A stretch of 64,000 nt of DNA from Chitinophagaceae bacterium (GTDB taxonomy: Bacteria > Bacteroidota > Bacteroidia > Chitinophagales > Chitinophagaceae). Of the stretch, positions 54,962 to 64,000 are shown one piece after another. Numbering within the stretch: the first letter of the stretch is position 1; each line of letters starts with the position of its first letter. The stretch covers positions 17,661 to 81,660 of the forward strand of contig JAEUVO010000085.1 in the NCBI GenBank assembly GCA_016786885.1, in the 5' to 3' direction. Position numbers and translations under genes: made by a program. The notes beneath the pieces were generated by a model. That model searched no databases and was not told where the DNA came from. It was given only the letters and a program-made list of their open reading frames with translations.

Positions 54962-56578
54962 CTAATTGACTTGTTGTATACTTATTTCTGATAAAAGAGA
55001 AGTAGTATGATCTGCATCAACCTTAATCACCGGGCCAGTAACAGAAAAATAAAATGTCTCTGTCTTTTTCGAAATAAATAGCTTCTCTCCTTTATTTTTT
55101 CGCAGACCGGTAGTAAAATATAAGTCTAATGGAAATTCAAAGACCGTGTTTTGTTGTTGTTCAACTGTAATGGCTACTTTGTTTTCCTTACTTAAATTCT
55201 TCCATTTTATTTTAAGCGATGGGTTTTCCGGAGTATATAGCCATTGCTTGAAAAATTGTTCCAGGCCTCTCCCTGATACTTTCTCAAAAATTTGCTGCAG
55301 ATCTTTGGTATCAGCATTCTTTCCGGCATAGGTAGCATAGTATTGTCGTATACTTTCTTTAAAAATTGAGTCACCCAGTTGCCTGCGCAGCATATGCAGC
55401 ACCCAACCGCCTTTCTGATAACTGTTGGCATTCAGCAGCCGCATATAATCCGGGGTACTGTCCACCACAGGTCTCTTGGCATTTTTTACAAAATCTATGA
55501 CCGTTTCCCTGTCTTCCTGCATCCGTTTATTCAGGCTGTCTGTTCCGTACTTTGATTCTAGATAAATATGTGTGAGATAAGTGGCAAAACCTTCACTGAG
55601 CCAGAAATGAGCAAAACTTTTTTCGGTAGCCATATTGCCAAACCACTGGTGTACTATTTCATGGGCTATCAGTCTTTCTTCTGTTTGCAAGCCATTGACC
55701 GTATGCTCTGCATAAAAAATGGCGCCGGCATTTTCCATACCCCCAAAGATGGTCTTCGATTGTACATTGGCTAATTTTTTATACGCATATGGACCAATAT
55801 AGTCTATAAAAAAAGCAAGTATGTCTCTTGCTATGGCATAGTCATAAAATCCGTGATCCTTATTTTCGGTGTATACCCAGCTGCTCACAGGAATACAATC
55901 ATTTACAAAGCCGGCATGTTGCACAGCGAAATCAGCCACACCGATCACCATGACTTTTGTTGGCAAAGGCACATTTTCTTTCCAGTGTGTTAACTTTTTA
56001 TCGCCGGGTAAATTTGATTCTTCCATGAGAACACCATTCGAAATAACCCGGTAACTGGAAGGAGCAGTTACAATAAACTCGACGGATGCTTTATCGGAAG
56101 GGTCATCATTGCAGGGAAGCCAGCGATGGGCACGGTTTGGCCAGTTGTCAGCAAAGAAGGTTCTTTTGCCAAACTGATTTTTTGAGATGATGAGTCCGTC
56201 AGCCGGTACACCTTTATAGCTTATCATAAAAAAACCAGTATCGCCTTTGACAGTTTTTTCTCCCCGGGGAATAACAATTTTATTATGCTTGTGACTGAAA
56301 GATGCTTCTTTAATGACAATTTCTCCAGGCCATCCGTCAGGATATTTCACGGTCATTACTTTCATCCCTTTCAACGTGGTATTGATATTTTCCAGGTCAA
56401 TTTCTATGGCAGAAGCATTTTGTGTGTATACGAATCGTATAGCCGCTTCTCCGTAAAGAGTGTCGTCCAGGTCATTTAGTTCTATCCTGAAAATGTAATG
56501 CAATACATCTATCTTGCTTTGCGCTGCAGACATGAATGATAACCCCAAAATAAAGACGGAAAGCAATCGTTTTTTCAT
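54962..56578 (-). CDS. Exported M1-family metallopeptidase
   Basis: Secreted zinc aminopeptidase-type enzyme of 538 residues with a signal peptide (about 1-19). The exopeptidase motif is GGMENAG (279-285) and the zinc site is HEIVH (306-310) with the third ligand Glu329, as in the M1 family. It lacks the large C-terminal helical domain of long M1 enzymes and ends after the catalytic and a short beta domain, a form common in Bacteroidota. Likely periplasmic or outer-membrane peptide use. Confidence 0.92.
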   Translation of the reverse strand: MKKRLLSVFILGLSFMSAAQSKIDVLHYIFRIELNDLDDTLYGEAAIRFVYTQNASAIEIDLENINTTLKGMKVMTVKYPDGWPGEIVIKEASFSHKHNKIVIPRGEKTVKGDTGFFMISYKGVPADGLIISKNQFGKRTFFADNWPNRAHRWLPCNDDPSDKASVEFIVTAPSSYRVISNGVLMEESNLPGDKKLTHWKENVPLPTKVMVIGVADFAVQHAGFVNDCIPVSSWVYTENKDHGFYDYAIARDILAFFIDYIGPYAYKKLANVQSKTIFGGMENAGAIFYAEHTVNGLQTEERLIAHEIVHQWFGNMATEKSFAHFWLSEGFATYLTHIYLESKYGTDSLNKRMQEDRETVIDFVKNAKRPVVDSTPDYMRLLNANSYQKGGWVLHMLRRQLGDSIFKESIRQYYATYAGKNADTKDLQQIFEKVSGRGLEQFFKQWLYTPENPSLKIKWKNLSKENKVAITVEQQQNTVFEFPLDLYFTTGLRKNKGEKLFISKKTETFYFSVTGPVIKVDADHTTSLLSEISIQQVN

Positions 56579-56641
56579 GAATTCAAAATAGTAAATAATT
56601 CTCCTTTATATCCATAATAATCCCGTAAATCCCGGTTCGGC

Positions 56642-57958
56642 TTATAACTTCTCCAGCATATCCACTACTTTTTCTCTTTTCAGGATGACATAACCGATAC
56701 GGTCATTGCTGATGCCCTCTTTCAGCTGGTAACTGAATTTCAGCTGGTCATCATTTACATCTGTTTCAAAATACCGGAAAGAAATATTGGGATAATTTTT
56801 CAGTTCATCCCCGATCTCATATAAATGAGTGGAAAGAATGAAAAGCGAGTTTTTTATTTTGATCAGCCCTTTGATCACCGCCAGGGAGCATTTCATGGCA
56901 TCCTGTACATTGGTGCCCTTGAACAATTCGTCAATAAGTACCAGCCATTTTTTTCCATCATTTATTTTTTCAATAGTGTTCTTGATGCGCTGTACTTCAT
57001 TGAAGAAATAACTTTCGCCTTTTGCGATATTGTCAACCACATTAATATTACTTAGCAGGCCATCAAACAAGGTCAGTTTCATTTTTTTTGCCGGTACACC
57101 CATTCCGATATGTGCCAGGAAAACCGCAGAGCCCACCGATTTTATCAATGTGCTTTTGCCGGCCATATTGGCCCCGGTCAGGAAAAGAAAATTATGCTCC
57201 GGGTTCATCTGCAGATCGTAGGCCACCGGTTGTGGTAATAGAATATGATAAAGCCCTTTTGCATCTACCAGCGGTGTTTGCTGTTCCACAAATTCCGGGA
57301 AGCTAAGATCATACGTTTTTACTGCCACTGCCATTGAATACCAGGCATCCAGCCGGCTATAGATATCTATCAGTTCAAGAGTGTTCGTTTTATAACGGCC
57401 GCGAAGGTGATATCCGAAGTACAGGTTTTGTCTTGTTGATATTTTTTTTCCGGGTTCAATTTCTGAAAGTTTTTGCAGTGGTGCTTCCCTCAGTATCCCG
57501 TTGATACGGTCAATATATAATTTGATGTTGGCAGGCAGGTCAAGATCTTCCAGCAGCTCAACAATCTTACGGATACCGCGGAAGAAATCAGCAAAATGTG
57601 TCATCGAGTATTTGACCATGGAATAATCCGCATTGTGCAACCATTTATAGAGCAGGTTATTGAAAGACGCCGGGGCTTCACTAATAGGATCCAGTGGGTA
57701 GTCGAGGAATTTATCTACCACAAGCACAGTGCCATTAGTAATTTCAGAAGGCCAGTCTTGCACATGCTCCATGAAAGTGCGGATCACTTTTTGGGTGCCG
57801 ATGATTTTCTTCAGGTCATTATGCGGTTCGCTGAAAAATTTCCGCAACCATTCCCGGCCACCTACGGTACGGGTAAAGTTCAGTTTATGGAAAATAGAGA
57901 ACTCTTCTTCCTGGTGAAAGATAGAAATATCGTTGAAGGATGTGTTGTCTATCTGCAT
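56642..57958 (-). CDS. MutS-related ATPase lacking mismatch-binding domains
   Basis: A 438-residue protein with the MutS core (domain III levers, about 30-250) and the domain V ATPase: Walker A GANMAGKSTLIKS near 270, a Walker B-like WLVLIDELFKGTN, and a downstream signature GTNVQDAMKCS. The N-terminal mismatch-recognition domains of MutS1 and the C-terminal Smr nuclease of MutS2 are both missing. Such short MutS-like proteins are frequent in Bacteroidota and their role is not established. Its start lies about 70 nt after the dihydroorotase stop on the same strand. Confidence 0.85.
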   Translation of the reverse strand: MQIDNTSFNDISIFHQEEEFSIFHKLNFTRTVGGREWLRKFFSEPHNDLKKIIGTQKVIRTFMEHVQDWPSEITNGTVLVVDKFLDYPLDPISEAPASFNNLLYKWLHNADYSMVKYSMTHFADFFRGIRKIVELLEDLDLPANIKLYIDRINGILREAPLQKLSEIEPGKKISTRQNLYFGYHLRGRYKTNTLELIDIYSRLDAWYSMAVAVKTYDLSFPEFVEQQTPLVDAKGLYHILLPQPVAYDLQMNPEHNFLFLTGANMAGKSTLIKSVGSAVFLAHIGMGVPAKKMKLTLFDGLLSNINVVDNIAKGESYFFNEVQRIKNTIEKINDGKKWLVLIDELFKGTNVQDAMKCSLAVIKGLIKIKNSLFILSTHLYEIGDELKNYPNISFRYFETDVNDDQLKFSYQLKEGISNDRIGYVILKREKVVDMLEKL

Positions 57959-58025
57959 GGTGGTTATTGGTGAATAGTGAGTGGTGAATAGGTTAGTTAT
58001 TCACTACCCATCATACACGACTGAC

Positions 58026-59360
58026 TTATCTTTCAAATAATAGCCGTTGTCCCATTTGAGATTCATTCCATATGCCATTTCCATACACCAAATGACCATT
58101 TACAAACGTATGGGTAATGGTAGCCGGAAATGAAGCACCTTCCAAAGGACTCCAGCCGCATTTGTACAAAATATTTTCTTTTGTCACTTTGTATTCTTTA
58201 TTCATGTCAACGATCACCAGGTCGGCATGATAACCCTCACGGATATAGCCTCTTTCCTTTACCTGGAAACAATCTGCTACCGCATGACTCATCTTCTCCG
58301 CTATCTTTTCTAAACTGATCTTCCCCTGCTTATAATAATGGAGCATTAGTAATAATGAATGCTGAACTAATGGTAACCCGGCATGAGCCTTTTCATAAGG
58401 ACCATCCTTTTCTTCCCATGTATGCGGCGCATGATCGGTTGCTATTACATCTAACCTGTCGTCAAGCAAGGCTTTCCATAATGCTTCTTTGTTATGCGGG
58501 GCTTTGATGGCAGGGTTACATTTGATACGATTGCCCAGCACAGCATAATCATTACTGGTAAAATGTAAATGATGCACACACACTTCCGCCGTTATACGTT
58601 TATCTTTTAAAGAAAGCATATTGGTGAACAGCTGCAGTTCTTTTTCTGTGCTGATATGAAGTATATGAAGCCTTGTTCCATATTTTTTTGCTATCTGTAT
58701 GGCATACAAGGAAGATTCATAACAGGCCTCTTCATCCCTGATAACAGGATGATCTGCCGGAGCCAATGTTCTTCCGGTGGATTTTAGTTGTGCAAGATTT
58801 TTTTTGATGATACTTTCATCCTCACAATGGGTGGCAATCAGTAATTCACTCTCACGAAAAACCCTGTCTAATGTATTAGGATTATCCACCAGCATATTAC
58901 CTGTACTGCTGCCCATGAATATCTTGATGCCGCAGATATCATTTTTCTTTTCGTTTGTTTTCAGCACCTCCTCTGCATTATCATTAGCGGTGCCCATATA
59001 AAATGAATAATTGGCTAATGATGTTTGCGAAGCAATGCGGTATTTATCTTCAAGCAGTTCCTGTGTCAGTGCATTGGGAATAGTATTCGGCATTTCCATA
59101 AAACTGGTAACTCCGCCTGCTACAGCCGCTTTGGCTTCTGTGGCAATCGTTGCTTTATGCGTCAGCCCCGGCTCCCGAAAATGTACCTGGTCATCTATAC
59201 AACCGGGCAACAGGTATTTTCCTTCGCCATTGATCTCAATTGCACCCGCATTTATTTGCGATGCAATTTTTTCTATCCTGCCATTTGTTATCAACACATC
59301 TGCATTTTTAATCTGCCCTTCGTTGACAATCTGTATATTCTTTATCAGGTAATTTTGCAT
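58026..59360 (-). CDS. pyrC: Dihydroorotase
   Basis: Amidohydrolase of pyrimidine synthesis, 444 residues from the ATG at 59360. The family opening FREPGLTHKATIATE and a late ATDHAPHTWEEK with the catalytic Asp are clear. The metal-binding HxH of the first strand reads DQVH: the first His is replaced by Gln58 while His60 remains. I recall this form from Bacteroidota dihydroorotases, so it is probably active, but I cannot verify it. Upstream, it is divergent from the Wzi-like gene with 38 nt between their starts. Confidence 0.85.
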   Translation of the reverse strand: MQNYLIKNIQIVNEGQIKNADVLITNGRIEKIASQINAGAIEINGEGKYLLPGCIDDQVHFREPGLTHKATIATEAKAAVAGGVTSFMEMPNTIPNALTQELLEDKYRIASQTSLANYSFYMGTANDNAEEVLKTNEKKNDICGIKIFMGSSTGNMLVDNPNTLDRVFRESELLIATHCEDESIIKKNLAQLKSTGRTLAPADHPVIRDEEACYESSLYAIQIAKKYGTRLHILHISTEKELQLFTNMLSLKDKRITAEVCVHHLHFTSNDYAVLGNRIKCNPAIKAPHNKEALWKALLDDRLDVIATDHAPHTWEEKDGPYEKAHAGLPLVQHSLLLMLHYYKQGKISLEKIAEKMSHAVADCFQVKERGYIREGYHADLVIVDMNKEYKVTKENILYKCGWSPLEGASFPATITHTFVNGHLVYGNGIWNESQMGQRLLFER

Positions 59361-59398
59361 ATCTTGTCCGGTGAAATTTAAGTTCAAAGCCAATACCC

Positions 59399-61135
59399 AT
59401 GCAATTTAAACAAATTAAACCCCGTCCCCTAAAGACGAGTTATTATTTCCTTATTCTCAGCTTACTTTTCAGCACTATACATACACAAGCACAGACAACA
59501 TACCTGCCACAGGGCGATAAGGCCAATATTTTACTGGAAAGGCTGGAGATAAAGGCAAGAAAAGACTCCGCCCTTAATTTTTCAAAACTTAAACCCTTTA
59601 GCAGACTCAAAGCTATCAGCTCGATATATAATATCGGGGATAATAACCAGCTTGCCTACCGGTTAACAAAAAGTGTTTGCTTGTCTAAAGTGGATATGTA
59701 CAACTTATATGCACTGCTTCGGAATAATTATGAATACTTGCCTGATTCCTTAAAGAATGCCTTTAAAAGTAAAAAACCTGTTCTCAAGAATTTTTATACC
59801 ACACCGGCCAATCTCTATGAAGTACATGTGAAGGATTTTGACCTTGTCATCAACCCGGTGATACAGGTGACTGTTTCCAAAGAAAAAGATAATGACGAAA
59901 CATTGTATCAAAACACCCGGGGCCTCAGTCTTCGGGGCCGCATTGCCAATAAGATCGGTTTCTTTGCTTACATTACCGATAACCAGGAGAAAACAGCTTT
60001 CTATGTAAGAGATTTTGTAACAGCCCGCAGGGCAGTGCCCGGTGCGGGGTTCTATAAAAACTTTAAAGGGACCGGCTATGATTATTTTGATGCCCGCGGT
60101 TATTTCACCTTTAATGTTACAAAGTATATTGATGTAACATTCGGGTACGACCGCAATTTTATCGGCAACGGACATCGTAGTATGTTCCTGAGCGATTTTG
60201 GTAATAGCAATTTGTTTTTAAAACTGAATACCCGGATATGGAAGATCAATTACCAAAACCTTTTCATGGAACTGCACAATGCAGATAACAGGGTAGGGGA
60301 TAAACTGATCGGTAAGAAATACGCCGCCATGCATCACCTGGATGTAAATGTGACCAAATGGCTCAATATTGGTTTGTTTGAAGGAGTCGTTTTCGGCAGA
60401 CAAAACCGTTTTGATTTTGGTTACCTGAATCCGATCATATTTTATCGTTCTATTGAACAGCAGAACGGCAGTTTTGATAACTCAGTGGCAGGCCTGGATG
60501 CGAAAGCCAATATCGGGAAAGGCATACAACTCTACGGGCAACTGAGTCTTGATGAATTCTTATTGTCTGAAATAAAAAATAACCGGGGCTGGTGGGCCAA
60601 CAAATGGGGCATACAGCTCGGCGCCAAATACATTGATGCATTTAATATTTCCAATCTTGATCTGCAACTGGAACATAACCGGGTGCGGCCCTTCACCTAT
60701 TCGCACCGGGATTCAGTAGCCAACTATACCCATTATAACCAGCCGATGGCACATCCGCTCATGGCCAATTTTAGTGAGTTCATTGGTATAGCCCGGTATC
60801 AGCCGGCGCCTAAGTGGCTGGCCGTTGGTAAACTTATTTATTACACACAGGGCAGAGACAGCAGCAGCCAGAGCTATGGCAGTAATATCTTTTATCCAAA
60901 TGTGCCACCCTTCCGCCAGGGAGATTTTGGATATAGTATCGGCAGCGGCTGGAAGACGAATGTATTCCTTGCTTCTTTCCTGCTGTCGTATGAACTGCGG
61001 GAGAATATGTTCCTGGAACTGAATGCGGTGGTTCGAAAACTGGATACAAAGACTGCTCCTCTTGTTTCCAATAACACTTCAGTCATCACTTTTGGTTTCA
61101 GGTGGAATATGCACCGCCGGGAGTTTGATTTCTGA
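59399..61135 (+). CDS. Wzi/RemB-like outer-membrane protein
   Basis: A 578-residue protein with a signal peptide ending near QAQTTYLP. After a helical N-terminal region, residues about 130 to the end form repeated amphipathic strands of an outer-membrane barrel. Segments such as VTFGYDRNFIGNGHRSMFLSD and NLFLKLNTRIWKINYQNLFMEL match the capsule-assembly Wzi / gliding RemB type of Bacteroidota proteins. It ends in FRWNMHRREFDF, an aromatic C-terminus suited to barrel insertion. Cargo unknown; capsule or adhesin assembly are possibilities. Confidence 0.75.
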   Translation: MQFKQIKPRPLKTSYYFLILSLLFSTIHTQAQTTYLPQGDKANILLERLEIKARKDSALNFSKLKPFSRLKAISSIYNIGDNNQLAYRLTKSVCLSKVDMYNLYALLRNNYEYLPDSLKNAFKSKKPVLKNFYTTPANLYEVHVKDFDLVINPVIQVTVSKEKDNDETLYQNTRGLSLRGRIANKIGFFAYITDNQEKTAFYVRDFVTARRAVPGAGFYKNFKGTGYDYFDARGYFTFNVTKYIDVTFGYDRNFIGNGHRSMFLSDFGNSNLFLKLNTRIWKINYQNLFMELHNADNRVGDKLIGKKYAAMHHLDVNVTKWLNIGLFEGVVFGRQNRFDFGYLNPIIFYRSIEQQNGSFDNSVAGLDAKANIGKGIQLYGQLSLDEFLLSEIKNNRGWWANKWGIQLGAKYIDAFNISNLDLQLEHNRVRPFTYSHRDSVANYTHYNQPMAHPLMANFSEFIGIARYQPAPKWLAVGKLIYYTQGRDSSSQSYGSNIFYPNVPPFRQGDFGYSIGSGWKTNVFLASFLLSYELRENMFLELNAVVRKLDTKTAPLVSNNTSVITFGFRWNMHRREFDF

Positions 61136-61282
61136 TAGCAGCCGGTATAAACTGTACCTGCTGGCAACTGGTAGTGAGCTTCAGTTGCAGAGGTAAGCCG
61201 CAAAATGCGGGCTGGTTAAATTATTACTTCGTGCCTTCGTGTAGCCTGTCACTTGAAATCAAAAGTCGATTTTTAAGAAATG

Positions 61283-61768
61283 TCAGTGATTGAAGTATGG
61301 GTCACTGATAAATCCTTTGTATGCTGGTCTCTTAATTTGATAAACTATTCCTTTTGGTTTTTGAATTGATATGGAGTCAATTCGTCCAAAAATTTCCCGG
61401 TCTAGGGAATCAAAAGAGGTTGTAAAATTATCGTACGGTGTAGCAAGTAGTCTAAATGTGTCCTTTTGATTTGTTTGGTCATTGTATCCAAATATTGTTT
61501 TCCTGGCAATATTGTCACTATAAAAAATTTGAAAATCTTTCTTCCCTTGTTTGTAATTGTCAACATACAAGTCAGTGCAGCCGCAGTGCGAAAGTGTTGT
61601 CGCTTTGATGACATAGTAATTCTTCTTTGAAGTCGAACTCTTGAAAACAGTGGAGGTTTTTGAATCACGATAGAATAGCAGCATGCCTAATGTGTTGCAA
61701 CCGGAAGAAATTCCAAGTATCAAAAAAGTAGAAAAGAAAATAAAAATGAACCGTGGTTTAAATCTCAT
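61283..61768 (-). CDS. Hypothetical lipoprotein
   Basis: A 161-residue protein with a signal peptide and lipobox ISSGC at about residues 19-23, so probably an envelope lipoprotein. The rest has a HCGCTDLYVDNY segment and alternating strands, with a second hydrophobic patch ATTLSHC. I recognise no family. Start taken at ATG 61768 (MRFKPRF); an upstream in-frame ATG would extend it 11 residues into the repeated element. It is on the same strand as the DUF262 gene, with the 200-nt element between them. Confidence 0.6.
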   Translation of the reverse strand: MRFKPRFIFIFFSTFLILGISSGCNTLGMLLFYRDSKTSTVFKSSTSKKNYYVIKATTLSHCGCTDLYVDNYKQGKKDFQIFYSDNIARKTIFGYNDQTNQKDTFRLLATPYDNFTTSFDSLDREIFGRIDSISIQKPKGIVYQIKRPAYKGFISDPYFNH

Positions 61769-61797
61769 TATGAGTGAAATTTTGTGTGGCATGACGC

Positions 61798-62003
61798 ACA
61801 ACGAGCAGGGCTTGCCGAAGTGGGGGCAATAGAATTCCGTCCGCCCCGGCTAACTGCTGCTGAATATAGATAAAAAGTTGATGACATATTCTAAAGCTAA
61901 ATTAATAACGTCAAGCTGGATATGAAGCCAAATTGAAAAACAAAAGTTGAAACACGGCTTCCGTCTGCCCCCATTTTGGCAAACCCAATGTTGCCTGCCG
62001 TTA
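61798..62003. repeat. Inverted-repeat-bounded element, attC-like
   Basis: About 200 nt between the small lipoprotein gene and the DUF262 gene. The left end GGGCTTGCCGAAGTGGGGGC (61808-61827) and the right end (61967-61986, complement GGGTTTGCCAAAATGGGGGC) form an inverted repeat, 17 of 20 identical. The outer edges GCACAACG (left) and ACATAACG (right, complement) also resemble each other. The DUF262 stop codon lies inside the right edge. A second, partial copy lies at 63855-64000 (shared words listed there). Resembles an integron recombination site or a miniature mobile repeat; which cannot be decided by reading. Confidence 0.55.
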
Positions 62004-63815
62004 TGTGTCCGCTGTTGCTGGTTGTCCTGCTGAAACAGTTTGAGCTGTGTCAGTTACTTCAACTGTTATGCCACCGAGCTTTTGTTTTAAATCTTCAATC
62101 ATTAAGTTAACTCTATCCTCAATAAAGATGTCAAGTGCATTGTCTGGCATTGTCGCTGCCCTTGCCCAAAGTAAAATTTGATTTGGTAATAAGTGACTTG
62201 GCATAATAGCTTCAAACTCTGGCTTGTCGTAGTCTTTGATATATTCTAAAGGGTTGCGATTGGTAATGTCCAGGTTCGTTATTTGGGTTAAATATGCAAT
62301 GTTCATTAAACTGTCGCTATCAATCTCATTATGATGTTTGTTGTTCAATACATAATCCGAATTGGTCGGGAAAATGTGGTGAAGATTTGGTTTGTCAGTT
62401 GAGAAGAAGAAGTTTTGAACTAATACTTCTCTACTGCAATGCTCCCAATCTTTTGGTTGTAGGCTTGCATAAAGTGATAAAATTGCACGGCTCATACGTC
62501 CCTTTGAACTATATGAAGCAGAACGCAATCTTTCTTTGTCAATTAGGAAACGAGAGAATTGATATTGTTCTTTGTTTTTCTCTTTGTCCAAAAAATCAAT
62601 ATGCTGAAAGAGTTGGGTAGTATTGCTTAACAAATCGTCATTGTGCATTGAGTTAAACCAAAAATATTTTTTGATAAAGTTATAATCAGGATTATTGTTG
62701 CGGAAAAAATAGGCAACAATTGTAAAATAAAAATACCTGTATGGAATTAGGTAAGGAGTTTTTAGATGCAAGTGATTTTCAAAAAAATCAAAAGTCTTTA
62801 GGATTGCCTTTTTTGCGTCATCCCAAACTGCAAGGATGTGTTCTGTCTTAATCTCATTTAAGTAGCGGTCTGTAATATTTCGTACACCGTTATCAGGAAT
62901 ATTTCTATTAATAAGAACTGCAAGAATTTGTAAATAATCAAGGTCGCTGATTTGTAGAAACAGGCTTTGATTTGTTGTTCTAAAGTTGTCTATCAGTTCC
63001 CGCAAATAGAAGCCTTGTTGTTGAGTGCCATTAGTTTGGCTCAAAGGTCTAAATGTTTTGGCTACAACTATATCAAAGATGTTTAGTGGTTTACCTGCCT
63101 GATTAATGCGTTCAAAGATTTGGCAAACCTCTGAAACTTGAATACCCTTTACTTCAATGAATGAAACCCGATAATTGTCAAGTATTGCTTTTATCCGCCG
63201 TAATTCTTTACGTACAGGGTGGTCGTAATCTTTATAATCTTGGTTTGAATGGTCAACAAGATTTCTCTCTACTGAACCAAAATTATTCTTGATGTCAATG
63301 AGTTTAACAATCAGGTTTTCATCGTAGCGTTTTTTCTTTCCAATATTTTGGCGAATTTCTCCGTTCCTATCTTCAATTTCATCCCAAAACAGAAAACGAT
63401 TTTTGTAGCTTTCATCATCTGTGTCGCCATCAATAGGAATTGTCAAGTCAACATATAGTGTTGGATTAAATCCTTCTCTGCCGTCAATGCTGCCGCCATA
63501 AAGTGAAGTAAGTAACGAAGTTGTTCGTTGCTGTCCGTCTAAAATATATTGATACTCGGTTCTTGAAAAATTCGTGTCTGTAATTATGTGTCCACCAACT
63601 TGCCGATGATTTTGAAGTTGCAAATCAGTTTTCCAAATTAATATGCTGCCAAGTGGATAGAATTTATAAATGCTATCCCAAAGTTTTTTTACGTTTTCTT
63701 TTTCCCAAACAACTTCCCGTTGAAAGGTTGGGATTTGATAATTTTTGTTGAGCAATTCATCAAGGTAAGTTGTCAACCCTTTATTTTCTGGTTTAATTCT
63801 GTCTGTGTAATTCAC
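62001..63815 (-). CDS. DUF262/HNH-type protein (GmrSD-like)
   Basis: A 604-residue cytoplasmic protein. The N-terminal DUF262 domain carries the hallmark DGQQRTTS at 93-100 after a PTFQREVVWEKE segment. The C-terminal region (about 475-530) has NLHHIFPTN followed by an N.DSDSL..IAYLT pattern, compatible with a DUF1524-like HNH nuclease. This layout is that of the GmrSD-type restriction proteins that attack modified phage DNA, so a defence role is plausible. The only start preserving the N-terminus is GTG at 63815. The TAA stop lies inside the repeated element, as in a gene cassette. Confidence 0.82.
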   Translation of the reverse strand: MNYTDRIKPENKGLTTYLDELLNKNYQIPTFQREVVWEKENVKKLWDSIYKFYPLGSILIWKTDLQLQNHRQVGGHIITDTNFSRTEYQYILDGQQRTTSLLTSLYGGSIDGREGFNPTLYVDLTIPIDGDTDDESYKNRFLFWDEIEDRNGEIRQNIGKKKRYDENLIVKLIDIKNNFGSVERNLVDHSNQDYKDYDHPVRKELRRIKAILDNYRVSFIEVKGIQVSEVCQIFERINQAGKPLNIFDIVVAKTFRPLSQTNGTQQQGFYLRELIDNFRTTNQSLFLQISDLDYLQILAVLINRNIPDNGVRNITDRYLNEIKTEHILAVWDDAKKAILKTFDFFENHLHLKTPYLIPYRYFYFTIVAYFFRNNNPDYNFIKKYFWFNSMHNDDLLSNTTQLFQHIDFLDKEKNKEQYQFSRFLIDKERLRSASYSSKGRMSRAILSLYASLQPKDWEHCSREVLVQNFFFSTDKPNLHHIFPTNSDYVLNNKHHNEIDSDSLMNIAYLTQITNLDITNRNPLEYIKDYDKPEFEAIMPSHLLPNQILLWARAATMPDNALDIFIEDRVNLMIEDLKQKLGGITVEVTDTAQTVSAGQPATADT

Positions 63816-63854
63816 TATTGTAATTTGTTAGTTGAGGTTTGAACTGTCGCCGAA

Positions 63855-64000
63855 TAATGGCAGGCAACGTTGGGGCTTGCTGCTGTGCTGGTATTTTATA
63901 ATGTCCAGCCCGGAGCCGCAGCCGATTGAAAAACTGATGATGAAGATAACAACAAAAGCTGATAGAATTCCGTCGGCTGGATATGGGCTGATAGCGATAT
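63855..64000. repeat. Second copy of the attC-like element, cut by the window end
   Basis: TAATGGCAGGCAACGTTGGG (63855-63874) matches the minus-strand end of the first element (TAACGGCAGGCAACATTGGG). ATAGAATTCCGTC (63962-63974) repeats 61829-61841 exactly, and GCTGGATATG (63976-63985) repeats 61915-61924. The DUF262 gene thus lies between the two copies. The element continues beyond the window. Confidence 0.5.

Noticed and set aside
61190..61240. CCGCA/TGCGG hairpin and CTTCGTGCCTTCGTG repeat near the end of the Wzi-like gene
   Set aside because: The hairpin has no T tract, and the short repeat does not match the attC-like elements to the right; I could not link either to a function.

Overview
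The window is a 64 kb piece of a Bacteroidota chromosome, most likely from the Chitinophagaceae or a close relative. This rests on the type IX secretion (T9SS) sorting domains, a PorP/SprF protein next to a giant PKD-repeat protein with a gliding-type C-terminus, SusC-like TonB receptors, DUF1501/DUF1800 partners, TTTG/TAnnTTTG-type promoters, and mostly weak ribosome binding sites. Several secreted proteins have no possible ATG start and must begin at TTG or GTG. The genus cannot be named from the sequence alone. I see no tRNA, rRNA, CRISPR array or transposase.

Layout. 1-8.5 kb: hpt, a VWA-domain secreted protein, grpE-dnaJ, an RlmI-like rRNA methyltransferase, a small T9SS protein, a peroxiredoxin, an aquaporin and PorP/SprF. 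8.5-12.9 kb: a 1452-residue PKD adhesin. 13-20.6 kb: a lipocalin-like lipoprotein, an MG2/plug protein, DinB, Nif3, a zinc-ribbon coiled-coil protein and recN. 20.7-27 kb is accessory: a T9SS protein, a phospholipase-D-like protein, a remnant that looks like the tail of a DNA methyltransferase, and a compact ATP-grasp peptide-maturase locus with a 77-residue candidate precursor. 27-32.7 kb: dnaB, a DUF2846 protein, rsmE and a TPR histidine kinase with its LuxR-type regulator. 32.8-37.6 kb: a three-gene secreted operon of a barrel-like protein, an SGNH hydrolase and a cholesterol-dependent-cytolysin-like pore former. 37.7-48.5 kb: terC, pyrD, a thiolase, a DUF1800/DUF1501 pair, a c-type cytochrome lipoprotein, a TonB receptor, a DUF2721 protein and a rhodanese. 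48.5-53.3 kb: an ABC exporter with three glycosyltransferases. 53.4-61.1 kb: comM/yifB, an M1 peptidase, a MutS-like ATPase, dihydroorotase and a Wzi/RemB-like protein. 61.2-64 kb: a small lipoprotein and a DUF262/HNH gene lying between two copies of an inverted-repeat, attC-like element.

The most interesting places are: (1) the CDC-like pore former co-transcribed with an SGNH hydrolase; (2) the candidate graspetide locus; (3) the cassette-like DUF262 gene bounded by repeated elements; and (4) two in-frame 21-nt palindromic insertions in recN, with a relative of the repeat just upstream of the neighbouring gene.
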